Shown: piece after piece, positions 44,430-53,166 of the stretch | Numbering within the stretch: position 1 is the first letter of the stretch | Layout: every line of letters begins with the position of its first letter | NCBI GenBank assembly: GCA_963783855.1 | Contig: CAWAPE010000004.1 | Span: forward strand, 372,001-436,000 | Reading direction: 5' to 3' | From: JAKAGZ01 sp963783855 | Lineage (GTDB): Bacteria > Bacteroidota > Ignavibacteria > Ignavibacteriales > Ignavibacteriaceae | Length of the DNA: 64,000 bases | Translations under genes and position numbers: made by a program | The notes under the pieces: generated by a model | The model's database searches: none | The model's input: only the letters and a program-made list of their open reading frames with translations | What the model was told of the DNA's origin: nothing

Positions 44430-44500
44430 CCCTCTCTTAAAAGAGAGGGACTTTAACTACTCTTCATTTTCCCCTTTTCTTTTAAGAAAAAGGCCGGGGA
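44430..44500. repeat. Two adjacent inverted repeats
   Basis: CCCTCTCTT-AA-AAGAGAGGG (44430-44449, perfect 9-bp stem) and, about 20 bp on, CCCCTTTTCTT...AAGAAAAAGGCCGGGG (about 44471-44499, imperfect). They lie downstream of the SDR gene and upstream of the acyl-CoA synthetase. They look like dispersed intergenic repeats and may terminate the SDR transcript. Confidence 0.6.
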
Positions 44501-44526
44501 CTGAGTTTTTTATTTAATTCTTATAA

Positions 44527-45318
44527 TTAGAATAAACTCTTAATCAAACCGCCGTCAATTTGTGTTGTAGTACCTGTAATGTAGCCGGCTTTTGCTGATG
44601 CAAAAAATGCAACGGCGGCAGCAACTTCTTCGGGACCGGCAAGCCTGTTCATTGGGATTTCCTTTGACATATCCGATAATATTGCTTCGTGGGAAACACC
44701 CGATTGCTTCGCTCTCATCACAGCCAGTTCATAAAGCCTGTTTGTCAGTGTGTAACCCGGTGCAACATTATTAACCGTAATATTATACTTCCCAACTTCG
44801 TTGCTTAATGATTTCGCAAAACCAATTAATCCGCTTCGCAGTGAATTGGAAAGCATCAGGTTATTAATTGGCTGTTTAACAGAAACAGAAGTGATATTTA
44901 TTATTCTCCCCCATTCACGCGTCATCATATCAGAAACGGCAAATTTGCTTAACCTGACAGCACTCATCAGCACCTGGTCAAAAGCAGCCTGCCACTTTTC
45001 CTCATCAAGATCACTCAGTGAACCCGCAGACGGACCGCCGCAGTTGTTGACAAGTATATCAATCTGCCCGAATTCTTTAATAAATGCGTTAAAGGTATTT
45101 TCAATGTCCTTAGCTTTATTCAGATCACAAACACACCAGAAGGGCTCCCGTTTTGATTTTGATTTTAATTCATCCACGGCTGTCATAAGATCGTCCTTGC
45201 TCCGTGAGCAAATTCCAATCTCACAACCTTCCTGTAATAATTCTTCAGCAACTGCTCTGCCTATTCCTTTACTTGAAGCAGTGATTAGTGCTTTCTTTCC
45301 TTTTATTCCAAGATCCAT
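44527..45318 (-). CDS. SDR-family oxidoreductase lacking YxxxK
   Basis: A 263-aa Rossmann protein. The cofactor loop is ASSKGIGRAVAEELL (14-28), NNCGGPSAGSL replaces NNAG, and PGYTLTNRL and the C-terminal GTTTQIDGG are normal SDR blocks. At the catalytic site, ITSVSVKQPINNLMLSNSLRSG shows Ser but no Tyr-x3-Lys; the positions read S-N-S-L-R. This agrees with a known atypical subgroup of FabG-like SDRs with SNxxR in place of YxxxK. Such proteins may use another acid or may not be classical reductases. The substrate is unknown; closeness to acyl-CoA synthetase suggests lipid metabolism (weak inference). Confidence 0.88.
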   Translation of the reverse strand: MDLGIKGKKALITASSKGIGRAVAEELLQEGCEIGICSRSKDDLMTAVDELKSKSKREPFWCVCDLNKAKDIENTFNAFIKEFGQIDILVNNCGGPSAGSLSDLDEEKWQAAFDQVLMSAVRLSKFAVSDMMTREWGRIINITSVSVKQPINNLMLSNSLRSGLIGFAKSLSNEVGKYNITVNNVAPGYTLTNRLYELAVMRAKQSGVSHEAILSDMSKEIPMNRLAGPEEVAAAVAFFASAKAGYITGTTTQIDGGLIKSLF

Positions 45319-45363
45319 TTTAATTTCCTAAAATATTTCAGAGTATTTTTTAAAATAACTTCC

Positions 45364-45954
45364 TTATTTATATGATGCAATAATGCTTAATACACCTACT
45401 CTTATCATCATCACCGCAATTGCCGCAAGAAATAGTGAAGCAATTTTTGCAAACGCTTTAGTACCGCCCTCTCCTATTAATTTGATAAGCCATTTTGCGT
45501 TGCTTAGTATTATCCATACAATAATAAAATTCAGTGTCATTGATAAAATTGTAGGAAGGTAGCCAAAATTATCCACGAGAATAATAATTGTTGTAAGGGC
45601 TGCAGGACCCATAATCAGTGGTATACCAAGCGGAACAACACCAACACTTGATCCCGGGTTTCTCCGTGTATCAGACGACGAAGTTATATCTATAACCGCA
45701 ATTACAAGTAATATAATTCCGCCTGCAATTCTGAAATCATCGATCGTGATTCCAAGAAAAACAAGAACTGCTTTACCGAATACCAGGAAAACGTTGGCAA
45801 GTATAAATGCCGCAAGAAGTGCTTCAAGAATTAATTTTTTTCTTTCTTTGTCAGAGATGCCGTGAATGTAGCCTAAAAATATAGGGGTGGTTCCAATAAT
45901 GTCCATCGCAACAAAGAGCGGGATAAAGGAGAGTAAAAATATTTCGAGTGTCAT
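45364..45954 (-). CDS. MarC-family integral membrane protein
   Basis: A 196-aa protein with six transmembrane helices from the ATG at 45954, chosen over the in-frame TTG at 45966 because GAGG lies 6 bp before it and the family starts directly with the first helix. The signature MDIIGTTPIFLGYIHG matches the DPxGxxP region of MarC (UPF0056), with the second half-repeat PLGIPLIMGPAALTTIIIL (conserved PLAxPLxxGPG). MarC proteins are often called NAAT transporters, but transport has not been shown clearly. Same strand as the ackA group, 77-bp gap. Confidence 0.9.
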   Translation of the reverse strand: MTLEIFLLSFIPLFVAMDIIGTTPIFLGYIHGISDKERKKLILEALLAAFILANVFLVFGKAVLVFLGITIDDFRIAGGIILLVIAVIDITSSSDTRRNPGSSVGVVPLGIPLIMGPAALTTIIILVDNFGYLPTILSMTLNFIIVWIILSNAKWLIKLIGEGGTKAFAKIASLFLAAIAVMMIRVGVLSIIASYK

Positions 45955-46043
45955 CCTCAGCCTCAATCTTTTTAAGACTTAAAGATAACACTCAAAAATC
46001 AAAGAAGGAACGATAATATATTTACAATTTTATTTTTTATTCG

Positions 46044-47252
46044 TTATTTCGATTCTTTCATCATTTCGCCAACTATTTCACTCGTATCAATCGCAATAAC
46101 CATCTCTTCGTTTGTTGGAATTCTGAGTACAGCAACGCCTGATTTTTCAGCGGAAATATTTATTTCATTTTTATTATTCTTTTCTTCGTCCAGACTGATT
46201 CCCAAAAATTCCATATCCGCACAAACTTCCCTTCTCACATCGGGAGAATTTTCACCGATTCCACCGGTAAAGACGAAGGCATCGATTCCACCCATAGCAG
46301 CAGCATAAGCACCCAGATATTTTTTAATCCTGTAACTAAAAAGATTAAAAGCATGGTTTGCCCGTTTGTGTTCTTCTTTTTTCGCTTCAATAATTTCGCG
46401 CATATCGCTGCTTTCACCGCTTATGCCTATCAATCCGCTATGTTTATTCAATAAAGTTCCGGCTTCGTGGAGAGATAAGCCTTCTTTACCCATTATGTAA
46501 AGAATTACTGAGGGATCGATGTCACCGCTTCTTGTTCCCATCAGCAATCCTTCAAGCGGAGTAAATCCCATTGTGGTATCTATAGATTTTCCATCCTTAA
46601 TTGCTGCCATGCTGCATCCGTTACCAAGATGAGCTGTAACAATCTTTAAATCTTCGTAATTCTTACCTAGAATTTCCGCAGCTTTGTGCGATACAAAATA
46701 ATGCGAAGCTCCGTGAAACCCATATTTTCTTATTTTATATTTTTTGTAAAGATCGTATGGAATACCGTACAAAAATGCTTTAGCCGGCATCCTGCTGTGA
46801 AAAGCAGTATCGAAAACCGCGCACTGTGGTGTGTCTGGTAAAATTCTGCCAACTGCCTGTATACCTTTTATGTTAGGCGGATTGTGAAGCGGAGCCAGTT
46901 CAATATTATCCTGTAGAACTTTTATTACTTCAGGAGTTATTAATACTGAATCAGAAAATGTTTCACCACCGTGAACTACTCTGTGTCCAACGGCATCTAT
47001 ATCTTCTTTAATATCAATAACACCGTGATTTTTACTGAGCAGAACTCCAAGCACATATTCAATACCCATTGTATGATCAAGAATTTCCCCTACAATTTTG
47101 ATATCGTCGCCGTCAAATCTATAGTGAGTAAGAACGGCTCCCATCATTCCTATTCTTTCAATCATACCTTTTGCAAGCCAGATACCTTGTTCTGTATCAA
47201 TAAACTGATATTTTATTGAGGAGCTTCCGCAATTCAGAACGAGAACTTTCAT
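46044..47252 (-). CDS. ackA: Acetate kinase
   Basis: A 402-aa enzyme interconverting acetyl-phosphate + ADP and acetate + ATP. Signature 1: VLVLNCGSSSIKYQF at the N-terminus. GHRVVHGGETF and FDTAFHSRMP are substrate-site blocks; HLGNGCSMAAI is signature 2; MGTRSGDIDPS and FTGGIGENSP bind the nucleotide. Length is typical. No phosphotransacetylase gene is adjacent. The upstream gene, 42 bp away in the same direction, is a 3-hydroxyacyl-CoA dehydrogenase, linking it to acyl-CoA fermentation or oxidation. Confidence 0.97.
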   Translation of the reverse strand: MKVLVLNCGSSSIKYQFIDTEQGIWLAKGMIERIGMMGAVLTHYRFDGDDIKIVGEILDHTMGIEYVLGVLLSKNHGVIDIKEDIDAVGHRVVHGGETFSDSVLITPEVIKVLQDNIELAPLHNPPNIKGIQAVGRILPDTPQCAVFDTAFHSRMPAKAFLYGIPYDLYKKYKIRKYGFHGASHYFVSHKAAEILGKNYEDLKIVTAHLGNGCSMAAIKDGKSIDTTMGFTPLEGLLMGTRSGDIDPSVILYIMGKEGLSLHEAGTLLNKHSGLIGISGESSDMREIIEAKKEEHKRANHAFNLFSYRIKKYLGAYAAAMGGIDAFVFTGGIGENSPDVRREVCADMEFLGISLDEEKNNKNEINISAEKSGVAVLRIPTNEEMVIAIDTSEIVGEMMKESK

Positions 47253-47294
47253 TAGTCACCCCCGGTACATTTAGATTCTATTAATAATTCCGGA

Positions 47295-48239
47295 TTAAAT
47301 AATTTTCCCATTTTCATCATACTTGTAAAAACCTTCTCCGGTTTTTTTGCCAAGTTTTCTCTCCCGAACCAGTTTTCTTAAAATCGGGCAGGCACGATAA
47401 CGTGGTTCGCCAAGCGTTTTCCATAATGTTTCCATCCATGTAAGCACTTCATCCAATCCCATCATATCTGCCATTTCGAGAGGACCACTGGAAAAATTGT
47501 ATCCAAGTTTCATAGCAGTATCAATATCCTTTGCAGTTGCCACGCCTTCCATCAGAATATACATAGCTTCGTTAAGCAAAGGTACAATTGCGCGCGTGGT
47601 TATAAATCCGGGATATTCATAAACTTCAACCGGTGTCTTTCCTATTTTTAGCGCAAATGATTTTACAACATCCAGAGTTTCGTTTGAAGTATGCAAACAT
47701 TTTACAAGTTCAACCAGTGGAATTTTAGGAACGGGATTTAGAAAATGCATACCGATAATTTTATCCGGACGCTCCGTGGTTTCTGCTATTTTTGTCAGAC
47801 TTAAAGTAGAAGCGCTCGAGATAAAGATTGTGTCAGGTTTTGCCAGAACATCAAGATCTTTAAACACTTCTTTTTTGAGTTCAAAATCTTCATCAACAGC
47901 TTCAATTACCAGATCACTTGATTTTATTTTATCGAGTGATGTTTCCCAGTGTATTCTGCTGAGTATAGATTTCTTTTCTGAGTTTGTAAGTGACCATCTT
48001 TTAATTTCACGTTCCATGTATTCGCTAAGTGAATTTTTGGAACGGGTGAGGTGAGTTTTATCTTTTTCTATTACTACTGTATCTATACCGGATGCTGCGA
48101 TAGTCTGTGCAATTCCCTGTCCCATAACTCCGCCACCAACTATTGCAACCTGATTTATTCTTTCCCCTGTAGAAGCATGCTTAGCATTTCCCAACAGGTC
48201 TTCAAGTTTAAGATTTTCTTTTTCCATAGCCTGTCTCAT
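47295..48239 (-). CDS. 3-hydroxybutyryl/3-hydroxyacyl-CoA dehydrogenase
   Basis: A 314-aa dehydrogenase of the HAD-family type that oxidises 3-hydroxyacyl-CoA with NAD+. VAIVGGGVMGQGIAQTIAASG (28-48) is the Rossmann loop. The catalytic His-Glu pair lies in IGMHFLNPVPKIPLVELVKCL, and YPGFITTRAIVPLLNEA plus MKLGYNFSSGPLEMADMMGLD define the C-terminal helical domain. It carries about 25 extra residues before the Rossmann fold. An alternative ATG at 48227 would drop four of them. Sits between the ABC exporter and ackA, 26 bp after the permease gene. Confidence 0.94.
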   Translation of the reverse strand: MRQAMEKENLKLEDLLGNAKHASTGERINQVAIVGGGVMGQGIAQTIAASGIDTVVIEKDKTHLTRSKNSLSEYMEREIKRWSLTNSEKKSILSRIHWETSLDKIKSSDLVIEAVDEDFELKKEVFKDLDVLAKPDTIFISSASTLSLTKIAETTERPDKIIGMHFLNPVPKIPLVELVKCLHTSNETLDVVKSFALKIGKTPVEVYEYPGFITTRAIVPLLNEAMYILMEGVATAKDIDTAMKLGYNFSSGPLEMADMMGLDEVLTWMETLWKTLGEPRYRACPILRKLVRERKLGKKTGEGFYKYDENGKII

Positions 48240-48265
48240 TATTTAATAAAAATACAATAGTAAAG

Positions 48266-49087
48266 TTAGAAATCCTTTTTATTAAATGCATATGTGCTGA
48301 TGCCCATCATTGCTAAAAGAAAAAGAAATGAAGTCCAAATTGGCTGGTAACTTTCAATCGCTTCACCCGAAGCAAGCTTTTCTATCACATTTTTCATCAA
48401 TTCCGCAGTTTTCGGTAATAGGTAATAAGCACCGTCAATTACAGAACGCCAAAACTCACTTGAAATAACTGTTTGAAGTTCGTAATGACCGAGTCTCAAC
48501 AAAGGGCTAATTATCAGAAAAATCAGGTACGCAATCATCATTCCGAGCATTGAGCTTTTTGTTAATACTCCGAATAAAACTATCAGTGAGTATAAAACGG
48601 CAAATGTAAATGTGATAATTAGTATCGACCATAAAAATGTGAACTGCCAGTAATCAAATTTTATAGAGATACTTAACCAGACGCCTATTATAAGAATCGC
48701 TATGTTCAGGAAAACAACTGCGGTTCCGCCGAAATATTTTCCCCATAAAAGCTGAGTACGTGAAACCGGTTTCGATAGCAGCAGGTCTATATTTCCTTTT
48801 TCAAGCATGATCGGAATAAAACTGGAACTCGCAAAGATAGCCAGCAAAAGTCCGAGTCCTGCCAGCGGGGAAACAATCGCTATCTCCAGTTTGGAAATAA
48901 TAATACCGATGTCCATCATTCCATTACCTTTTGCAAATCCTTCCGCCAGGGATGTTACATCAGTAATTCCCAGTATAACGGCGGTAAATATTATCACAAG
49001 TGCAGAAATGACCGCAAAGAAAATAAAAACTTTTCTGGCCATCGCTTCTTTAATTGTATACCATGTTACAATTGCTATATTTTTCAT
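48266..49087 (-). CDS. ABC-2 type transporter permease
   Basis: A 273-aa membrane protein with six hydrophobic segments (about 20-42, 65-88, 117-137, 150-172, 180-200, 245-265). The conserved ABC-2 feature is the helix after MLEKGNIDLLLSKPVSRTQLLWGKYFG, a cytosolic coupling segment. It lacks any substrate-binding protein, so it is an exporter. Its start overlaps the ATPase stop by 4 bp (ATGA). The substrate is unknown. Confidence 0.9.
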   Translation of the reverse strand: MKNIAIVTWYTIKEAMARKVFIFFAVISALVIIFTAVILGITDVTSLAEGFAKGNGMMDIGIIISKLEIAIVSPLAGLGLLLAIFASSSFIPIMLEKGNIDLLLSKPVSRTQLLWGKYFGGTAVVFLNIAILIIGVWLSISIKFDYWQFTFLWSILIITFTFAVLYSLIVLFGVLTKSSMLGMMIAYLIFLIISPLLRLGHYELQTVISSEFWRSVIDGAYYLLPKTAELMKNVIEKLASGEAIESYQPIWTSFLFLLAMMGISTYAFNKKDF

Positions 49088-50022
49088 GCCGCACCTTCCT
49101 TCTCAGACTCCTGTATCACTGAAATAAACATTTCCTCAAGAGTGTTTTTATGTTTAATAATTTCATTTATCATAATCCCTTTATTTCTTAACCCGTCAAT
49201 TATTTTGTTTAATTCCGCAGTATCTGAAACTCTGAGAGAATAACGGCCTTCATTTAATTTTGTTATTATTTTATTATTAATATCATCAATTGAGCTAACA
49301 TCAGCCTTTTCATCCACGCTCAATAAATATTCTTCCTTCTTCTCGGTCAGCTCACTAACAGTTCCTTCCCTTAAAAGTTTACCTTTATTTAGAATTCCAA
49401 CACGATCGGTAATCATTTCAACTTCTGAAAGGAGATGGCTGTTAAGGAAAATTGTTTTGGATTGTTTTTTAAATTCGAGAAGTATATCTCTTATTTCTTT
49501 TCGCCCGATTGGATCAACTCCATCGGTCGGTTCATCCAGAAAAATTACTTCAGGATCATTAATCATCGCCTGAGCAAGTCCCAGCCTCTGCATCATACCT
49601 TTTGAGTAGGCTTTTACTTTTGTCTTTTTCCATTTAAGCAATTTCATCATATCAAGAAGTTCGTCAATTCGTTTGTCGAGGTATCTGCTATCAAGTCCGC
49701 TTAGCTTTCCAAAAAATTTCATTACCTCTCCACCGGTTAGGTACGGAGGATATTTATGATTTTCAGGGAGATAGCCTACCTTGCTTTTAATTTTGTAGTT
49801 ATTAATATTTTGGCCAAGGAGTTTTGCGCTGCCTACTGTAGGATACGTAATTCCCAGCAGCAGTTTAACCAGGGTTGTTTTACCGGCGCCATTTGGTCCC
49901 AGCAGTCCAAAAATAGTTCCGGGTGCAACTGTAAGGTCAAGGTCGGTAAGGGCCTGAACTTTTTTATTTCCGAATGCTGACGAGTAGACTTTTGTAAGTC
50001 CTGTTGTTTCTACTGTATTCAT
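49084..50022 (-). CDS. ABC transporter ATP-binding protein
   Basis: A 312-aa ATPase. Walker A LLGPNGAGKTTLVKLLL (36-52), Q-loop region in YLPENHKYPPYLTG, the signature YSKGMMQRLGLAQA, Walker B EVIFLDEPTDGVDP and switch His in FLNSHLLSEVE. The C-terminal 80 residues are the regulatory DUF4162-like tail typical of ABC-2 exporters of the NodI/CcmA type. Partner permease overlaps downstream. Confidence 0.95.
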   Translation of the reverse strand: MNTVETTGLTKVYSSAFGNKKVQALTDLDLTVAPGTIFGLLGPNGAGKTTLVKLLLGITYPTVGSAKLLGQNINNYKIKSKVGYLPENHKYPPYLTGGEVMKFFGKLSGLDSRYLDKRIDELLDMMKLLKWKKTKVKAYSKGMMQRLGLAQAMINDPEVIFLDEPTDGVDPIGRKEIRDILLEFKKQSKTIFLNSHLLSEVEMITDRVGILNKGKLLREGTVSELTEKKEEYLLSVDEKADVSSIDDINNKIITKLNEGRYSLRVSDTAELNKIIDGLRNKGIMINEIIKHKNTLEEMFISVIQESEKEGAA

Positions 50023-50228
50023 AAATTATTTGTTTTTAATGATAAATACTTCAGGTAAATTAACTCAATATAGCCATAAATTACCAGCATTATTGATGAA
50101 ACCTGAGTAAAGATATATAAACGGTACATTGTGATTAGCAACGGAATCAATTTATGTAAATCAAATAATTGTTCCGGTTTTTTATTAATTTAGTCAATCA
50201 TTTCAAAATCTACTAAAATTATATTTAG

Positions 50229-52838
50229 ATGAAACCTGGCGAAGCGTTACTTAAATATTTCGGACATAAAAATTTCCGGCAAAATCAGGAAGAGATAATA
50301 GATGCGATTCTGAATGGAGAAAACGCTGTTGCGGTTCTTCCTACGGGTGCGGGCAAGTCAATCTGTTACCAGGTGCCGGCTCTGATTTCAGATAATTTTT
50401 CGATTGTAATTTCGCCATTAATCGCTTTAATGAAGGATCAGGTAGATTCGCTTAATTCTACAGATGACCTCTCCGCCTTCATTAACAGCACTATGGAATT
50501 CTACGAAGCAGAAAACGTATTACAAAATATCGGTTACGGCAAAACTAAAATCCTTTATGTGGCTCCTGAAAGACTTGAAAATTTAGCTTTTGCTGACAGG
50601 ATAAAATCGCTAAACCCTAATTATCTTTTTATTGATGAAGCGCACTGCATAAGTGAGTGGGGACATAATTTTCGACCAAGCTACAGAAAGATAAAAGAAT
50701 TTGCAGAGTATGTCGGAATCAAAAAGATTTCAGCATTTACAGCTACAGCCACTCCGGAAGTAGTTGACGATATAATTGAACAACTGGGGATTAAAAAAGC
50801 AAGAAAGTTTGTAAGAGGATTCGAAAGAGAAAATCTTTTTTTAAGTGCCCTTGTTACAAAAAAGAAAAAAGAGAAATGCTTCGATCTGATAAGACAATTT
50901 AAAACTCCGGCAATTATCTATACTTCTTCAAGAAAAAAAACAGAAGAAGTTTCTGAATTCCTGAATATGAACAGGATAAACTGTGCTTATTATCATGCGG
51001 GACTTGCTCCTGAAGAAAGAAAAAAGATACAGGAAGATTTTCTTAAGGATAAAACTCCGGTTATTGCAGCAACTAATGCATTCGGAATGGGGATTGATAA
51101 AAAAGACATCCGGCTGGTAATACACTATAACACACCCGGATCGATTGAAAACTTTTACCAGGAAATTGGCCGTGCCGGAAGAGACGGGAAAAACTCTTAT
51201 ACATTCCTTCTTCACGAAGAAAGCGATATAAATATTCAGAAGTTTTTTATTACTAATGCAAATCCGGACAAAGAGCTTATCCAAAATATTTATAACGGAA
51301 TTTGTGATTACGCAAAAGTCGCGGTAGGTAATAAACCGGATAATGAAATACCGATTAATATGGAATATCTTACCGCTTATTGCAAAAAGAAAATCAGCCG
51401 GGGACAATTACATTCTACTTTAAGGATCCTCGAATCAGGCGGTTATCTGAAATCACTTTCAGAATATAACAGCAGGTCTTCAATCACAATAAATTTTGAT
51501 AAGGAACGACTGAAAACCTTCACAAAGAAATCGACGAGTGAAGGCTTAAAAGAGGTTTTATTGTTTCTTGTAAGAGAATTTGGAAGTGAAATATTTACCG
51601 GAAAAATAAATTTTGTTCTGTCCCAGCTTTCAGATAAAGCGGGAATGAGGGATATCGATTTTGACGAAAAACTTGTCACACTTGACAACCTTGGAATCAT
51701 CACCTATAACAAACTCCTGGCGAAAGAAAATGTTATTTTGACAGCCCCACGTGTTGACGTAAAGAGACTCGTTCTCGATTATAAAAAGATTAACGAGAAT
51801 TACCTGCACCTGCAAAGCAAAATTGATTCAATGATTGATTTAGTTTATACAGATGATTGCAGGTTCAAATACATCCTGAGCTACTTCGGTGAAGATGTAA
51901 AAAATTATAAATGCGGAAAATGCGACAGGTGCACTGTAAACGAAAAACTTCCGGACGCAACTTCTGATTATCTGAAAGAAATAATTTTTCAGACAATTGA
52001 TGAAGGTGGAGCTTCCCTATCCGAGAAAAAATTAGTTGATATTTTAACCGGCAAAGAAAAATCAGCAAAATATTCCAAGTTATCTTCTTTTGGGAGCTGT
52101 GTAAATTATTCTTCTAATGATCTTAAACTTGTGATTCACAGTTTAATTTCCCAGGGACATATTAAGAAAAATACCGGCGACGGGAAATCATTAAATCTAA
52201 AAGAAGAACTGGAAAAGGAAATCAAAAAGCGGAAAAGTGAAATCCCAGAAAAGATTTCGGCAGATTATGAAAAAAACCTTGAAATGTTCAATCATCTAAG
52301 GGAAACCAGAAGCCGTATAGCAAAAAGATTTTTGCAATCCGGCATGCTTATTTGTCCTGATGAAGTACTACGAGAGGTAGCAATTCAGAGGCCGGTGACT
52401 GACCGTGAACTACTTAATATTAAAGGATTTACACAAAGAATGTTTAACAAAGCGGGAAAGGAATTTCTTGAAACAATACAAACTTTTTCAGAAAAACCGG
52501 GTAATAAAATTCCAGAGACAAAAGGCGAGGTACCAAAGAACATTAAAGAGACACTGAGTCTTTTAAAAAAAGGATACACATTAAAAGATATCGCATCGCT
52601 CAGAAAATTATCTGAAGCAGTAATTTCTATGCAGGTTGAAACAATAATAGAATATCAGCCAGACACAGATGTTCGGCATCTTTTTGAAAAAGAACACTTT
52701 GCAATAATTACTAATGAAATAAAAAAGGGCTTTAGTGATCTGAAAGATTTGAAGAAAAGATTACCGGACGAAATTGGCTATCCTATGATAAGAATTGCAG
52801 TTGCAATGGACAAGTTTAACCGCCCTTATTCTTCCTGA
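50229..52838 (+). CDS. recQ: ATP-dependent DNA helicase RecQ
   Basis: An 869-aa 3'-5' helicase. Motif 0 YFGHKNFRQNQEE, Walker A PTGAGKS (Lys43), DEAH at 136-139 followed by the aromatic-rich loop CISEWGHNFRPSY, SAT in FTATATPE, and motif VI YQEIGRAGRDGK. A Cys4 zinc site appears in CRFKYILSYFG...KCGKCDRC, followed by a winged helix, an HRDC domain (about 675-750: FNHLRETRSRIAKR) and a C-terminal HTH-like segment (GYTLKDIASLRKLSEAVISMQ). It is about 250 residues longer than E. coli RecQ, within the range of long Bacteroidota RecQ forms. Convergent overlap of 23 bp with the next gene. Confidence 0.95.
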   Translation: MKPGEALLKYFGHKNFRQNQEEIIDAILNGENAVAVLPTGAGKSICYQVPALISDNFSIVISPLIALMKDQVDSLNSTDDLSAFINSTMEFYEAENVLQNIGYGKTKILYVAPERLENLAFADRIKSLNPNYLFIDEAHCISEWGHNFRPSYRKIKEFAEYVGIKKISAFTATATPEVVDDIIEQLGIKKARKFVRGFERENLFLSALVTKKKKEKCFDLIRQFKTPAIIYTSSRKKTEEVSEFLNMNRINCAYYHAGLAPEERKKIQEDFLKDKTPVIAATNAFGMGIDKKDIRLVIHYNTPGSIENFYQEIGRAGRDGKNSYTFLLHEESDINIQKFFITNANPDKELIQNIYNGICDYAKVAVGNKPDNEIPINMEYLTAYCKKKISRGQLHSTLRILESGGYLKSLSEYNSRSSITINFDKERLKTFTKKSTSEGLKEVLLFLVREFGSEIFTGKINFVLSQLSDKAGMRDIDFDEKLVTLDNLGIITYNKLLAKENVILTAPRVDVKRLVLDYKKINENYLHLQSKIDSMIDLVYTDDCRFKYILSYFGEDVKNYKCGKCDRCTVNEKLPDATSDYLKEIIFQTIDEGGASLSEKKLVDILTGKEKSAKYSKLSSFGSCVNYSSNDLKLVIHSLISQGHIKKNTGDGKSLNLKEELEKEIKKRKSEIPEKISADYEKNLEMFNHLRETRSRIAKRFLQSGMLICPDEVLREVAIQRPVTDRELLNIKGFTQRMFNKAGKEFLETIQTFSEKPGNKIPETKGEVPKNIKETLSLLKKGYTLKDIASLRKLSEAVISMQVETIIEYQPDTDVRHLFEKEHFAIITNEIKKGFSDLKDLKKRLPDEIGYPMIRIAVAMDKFNRPYSS

Positions 52839-53151
52839 GCTCCTGAAGGTAAGTAATTGCCTTGTCAAAAAACTTATCCCATTTCTTTGGATCATTATTA
52901 TACAATTGGATGGTTGAATTATACTCTTCTTTTGTAACTGAGTATTTGCGGAAAATTTCCTGTCTCATTTTATCATTCATCGCGTGAGTAGTATCCTGCG
53001 CAATTAAAAGGTTACAATAAACTTTAATGAATTTGGCTTCATCAATTCCTTTTTTTTGTGAGCAGGAAGTAAAAAGCAGAGAGGAAAGGATTATCAACGA
53101 GATAATAAATAAGGTACCTGACCTGAAATATTTTAATATGTTTATTATCAA
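52816..53151 (-). CDS. Small lipoprotein, DUF4296-like
   Basis: A 111-aa lipoprotein. The signal peptide ends in lipobox LLFTSC (Cys about 30). The mature 80 residues are helical: EAKFIKVYCNLLIAQ, IFRKYSVTKEEYNSTIQLYNNDPKKWDKFFDKAITYL. The pattern (helix, short loop, K-Y-x-V-T-x-E-x-F/Y-x-x-x-x-x-Y-x-x-D-P-x-x-W) resembles DUF4296 lipoproteins of Bacteroidota; assignment is tentative. The start is TTG with GGGATAA before it, since no ATG precedes the hydrophobic core. 15 bp after the rhomboid gene. Confidence 0.75.
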   Translation of the reverse strand: MIINILKYFRSGTLFIISLIILSSLLFTSCSQKKGIDEAKFIKVYCNLLIAQDTTHAMNDKMRQEIFRKYSVTKEEYNSTIQLYNNDPKKWDKFFDKAITYLQELRKNKGG

Positions 53152-53166
53152 TTATCCCGCTGAAAT

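Noticed and set aside
44801..45331. 176-codon plus-strand frame opposite the SDR
   Set aside because: Shadow of a clear SDR gene, with no independent start signal.
50928..51407. 159-codon minus-strand frame inside recQ
   Set aside because: Phe/Ile/Ser/Cys-rich antisense translation of conserved helicase motifs, not a gene.
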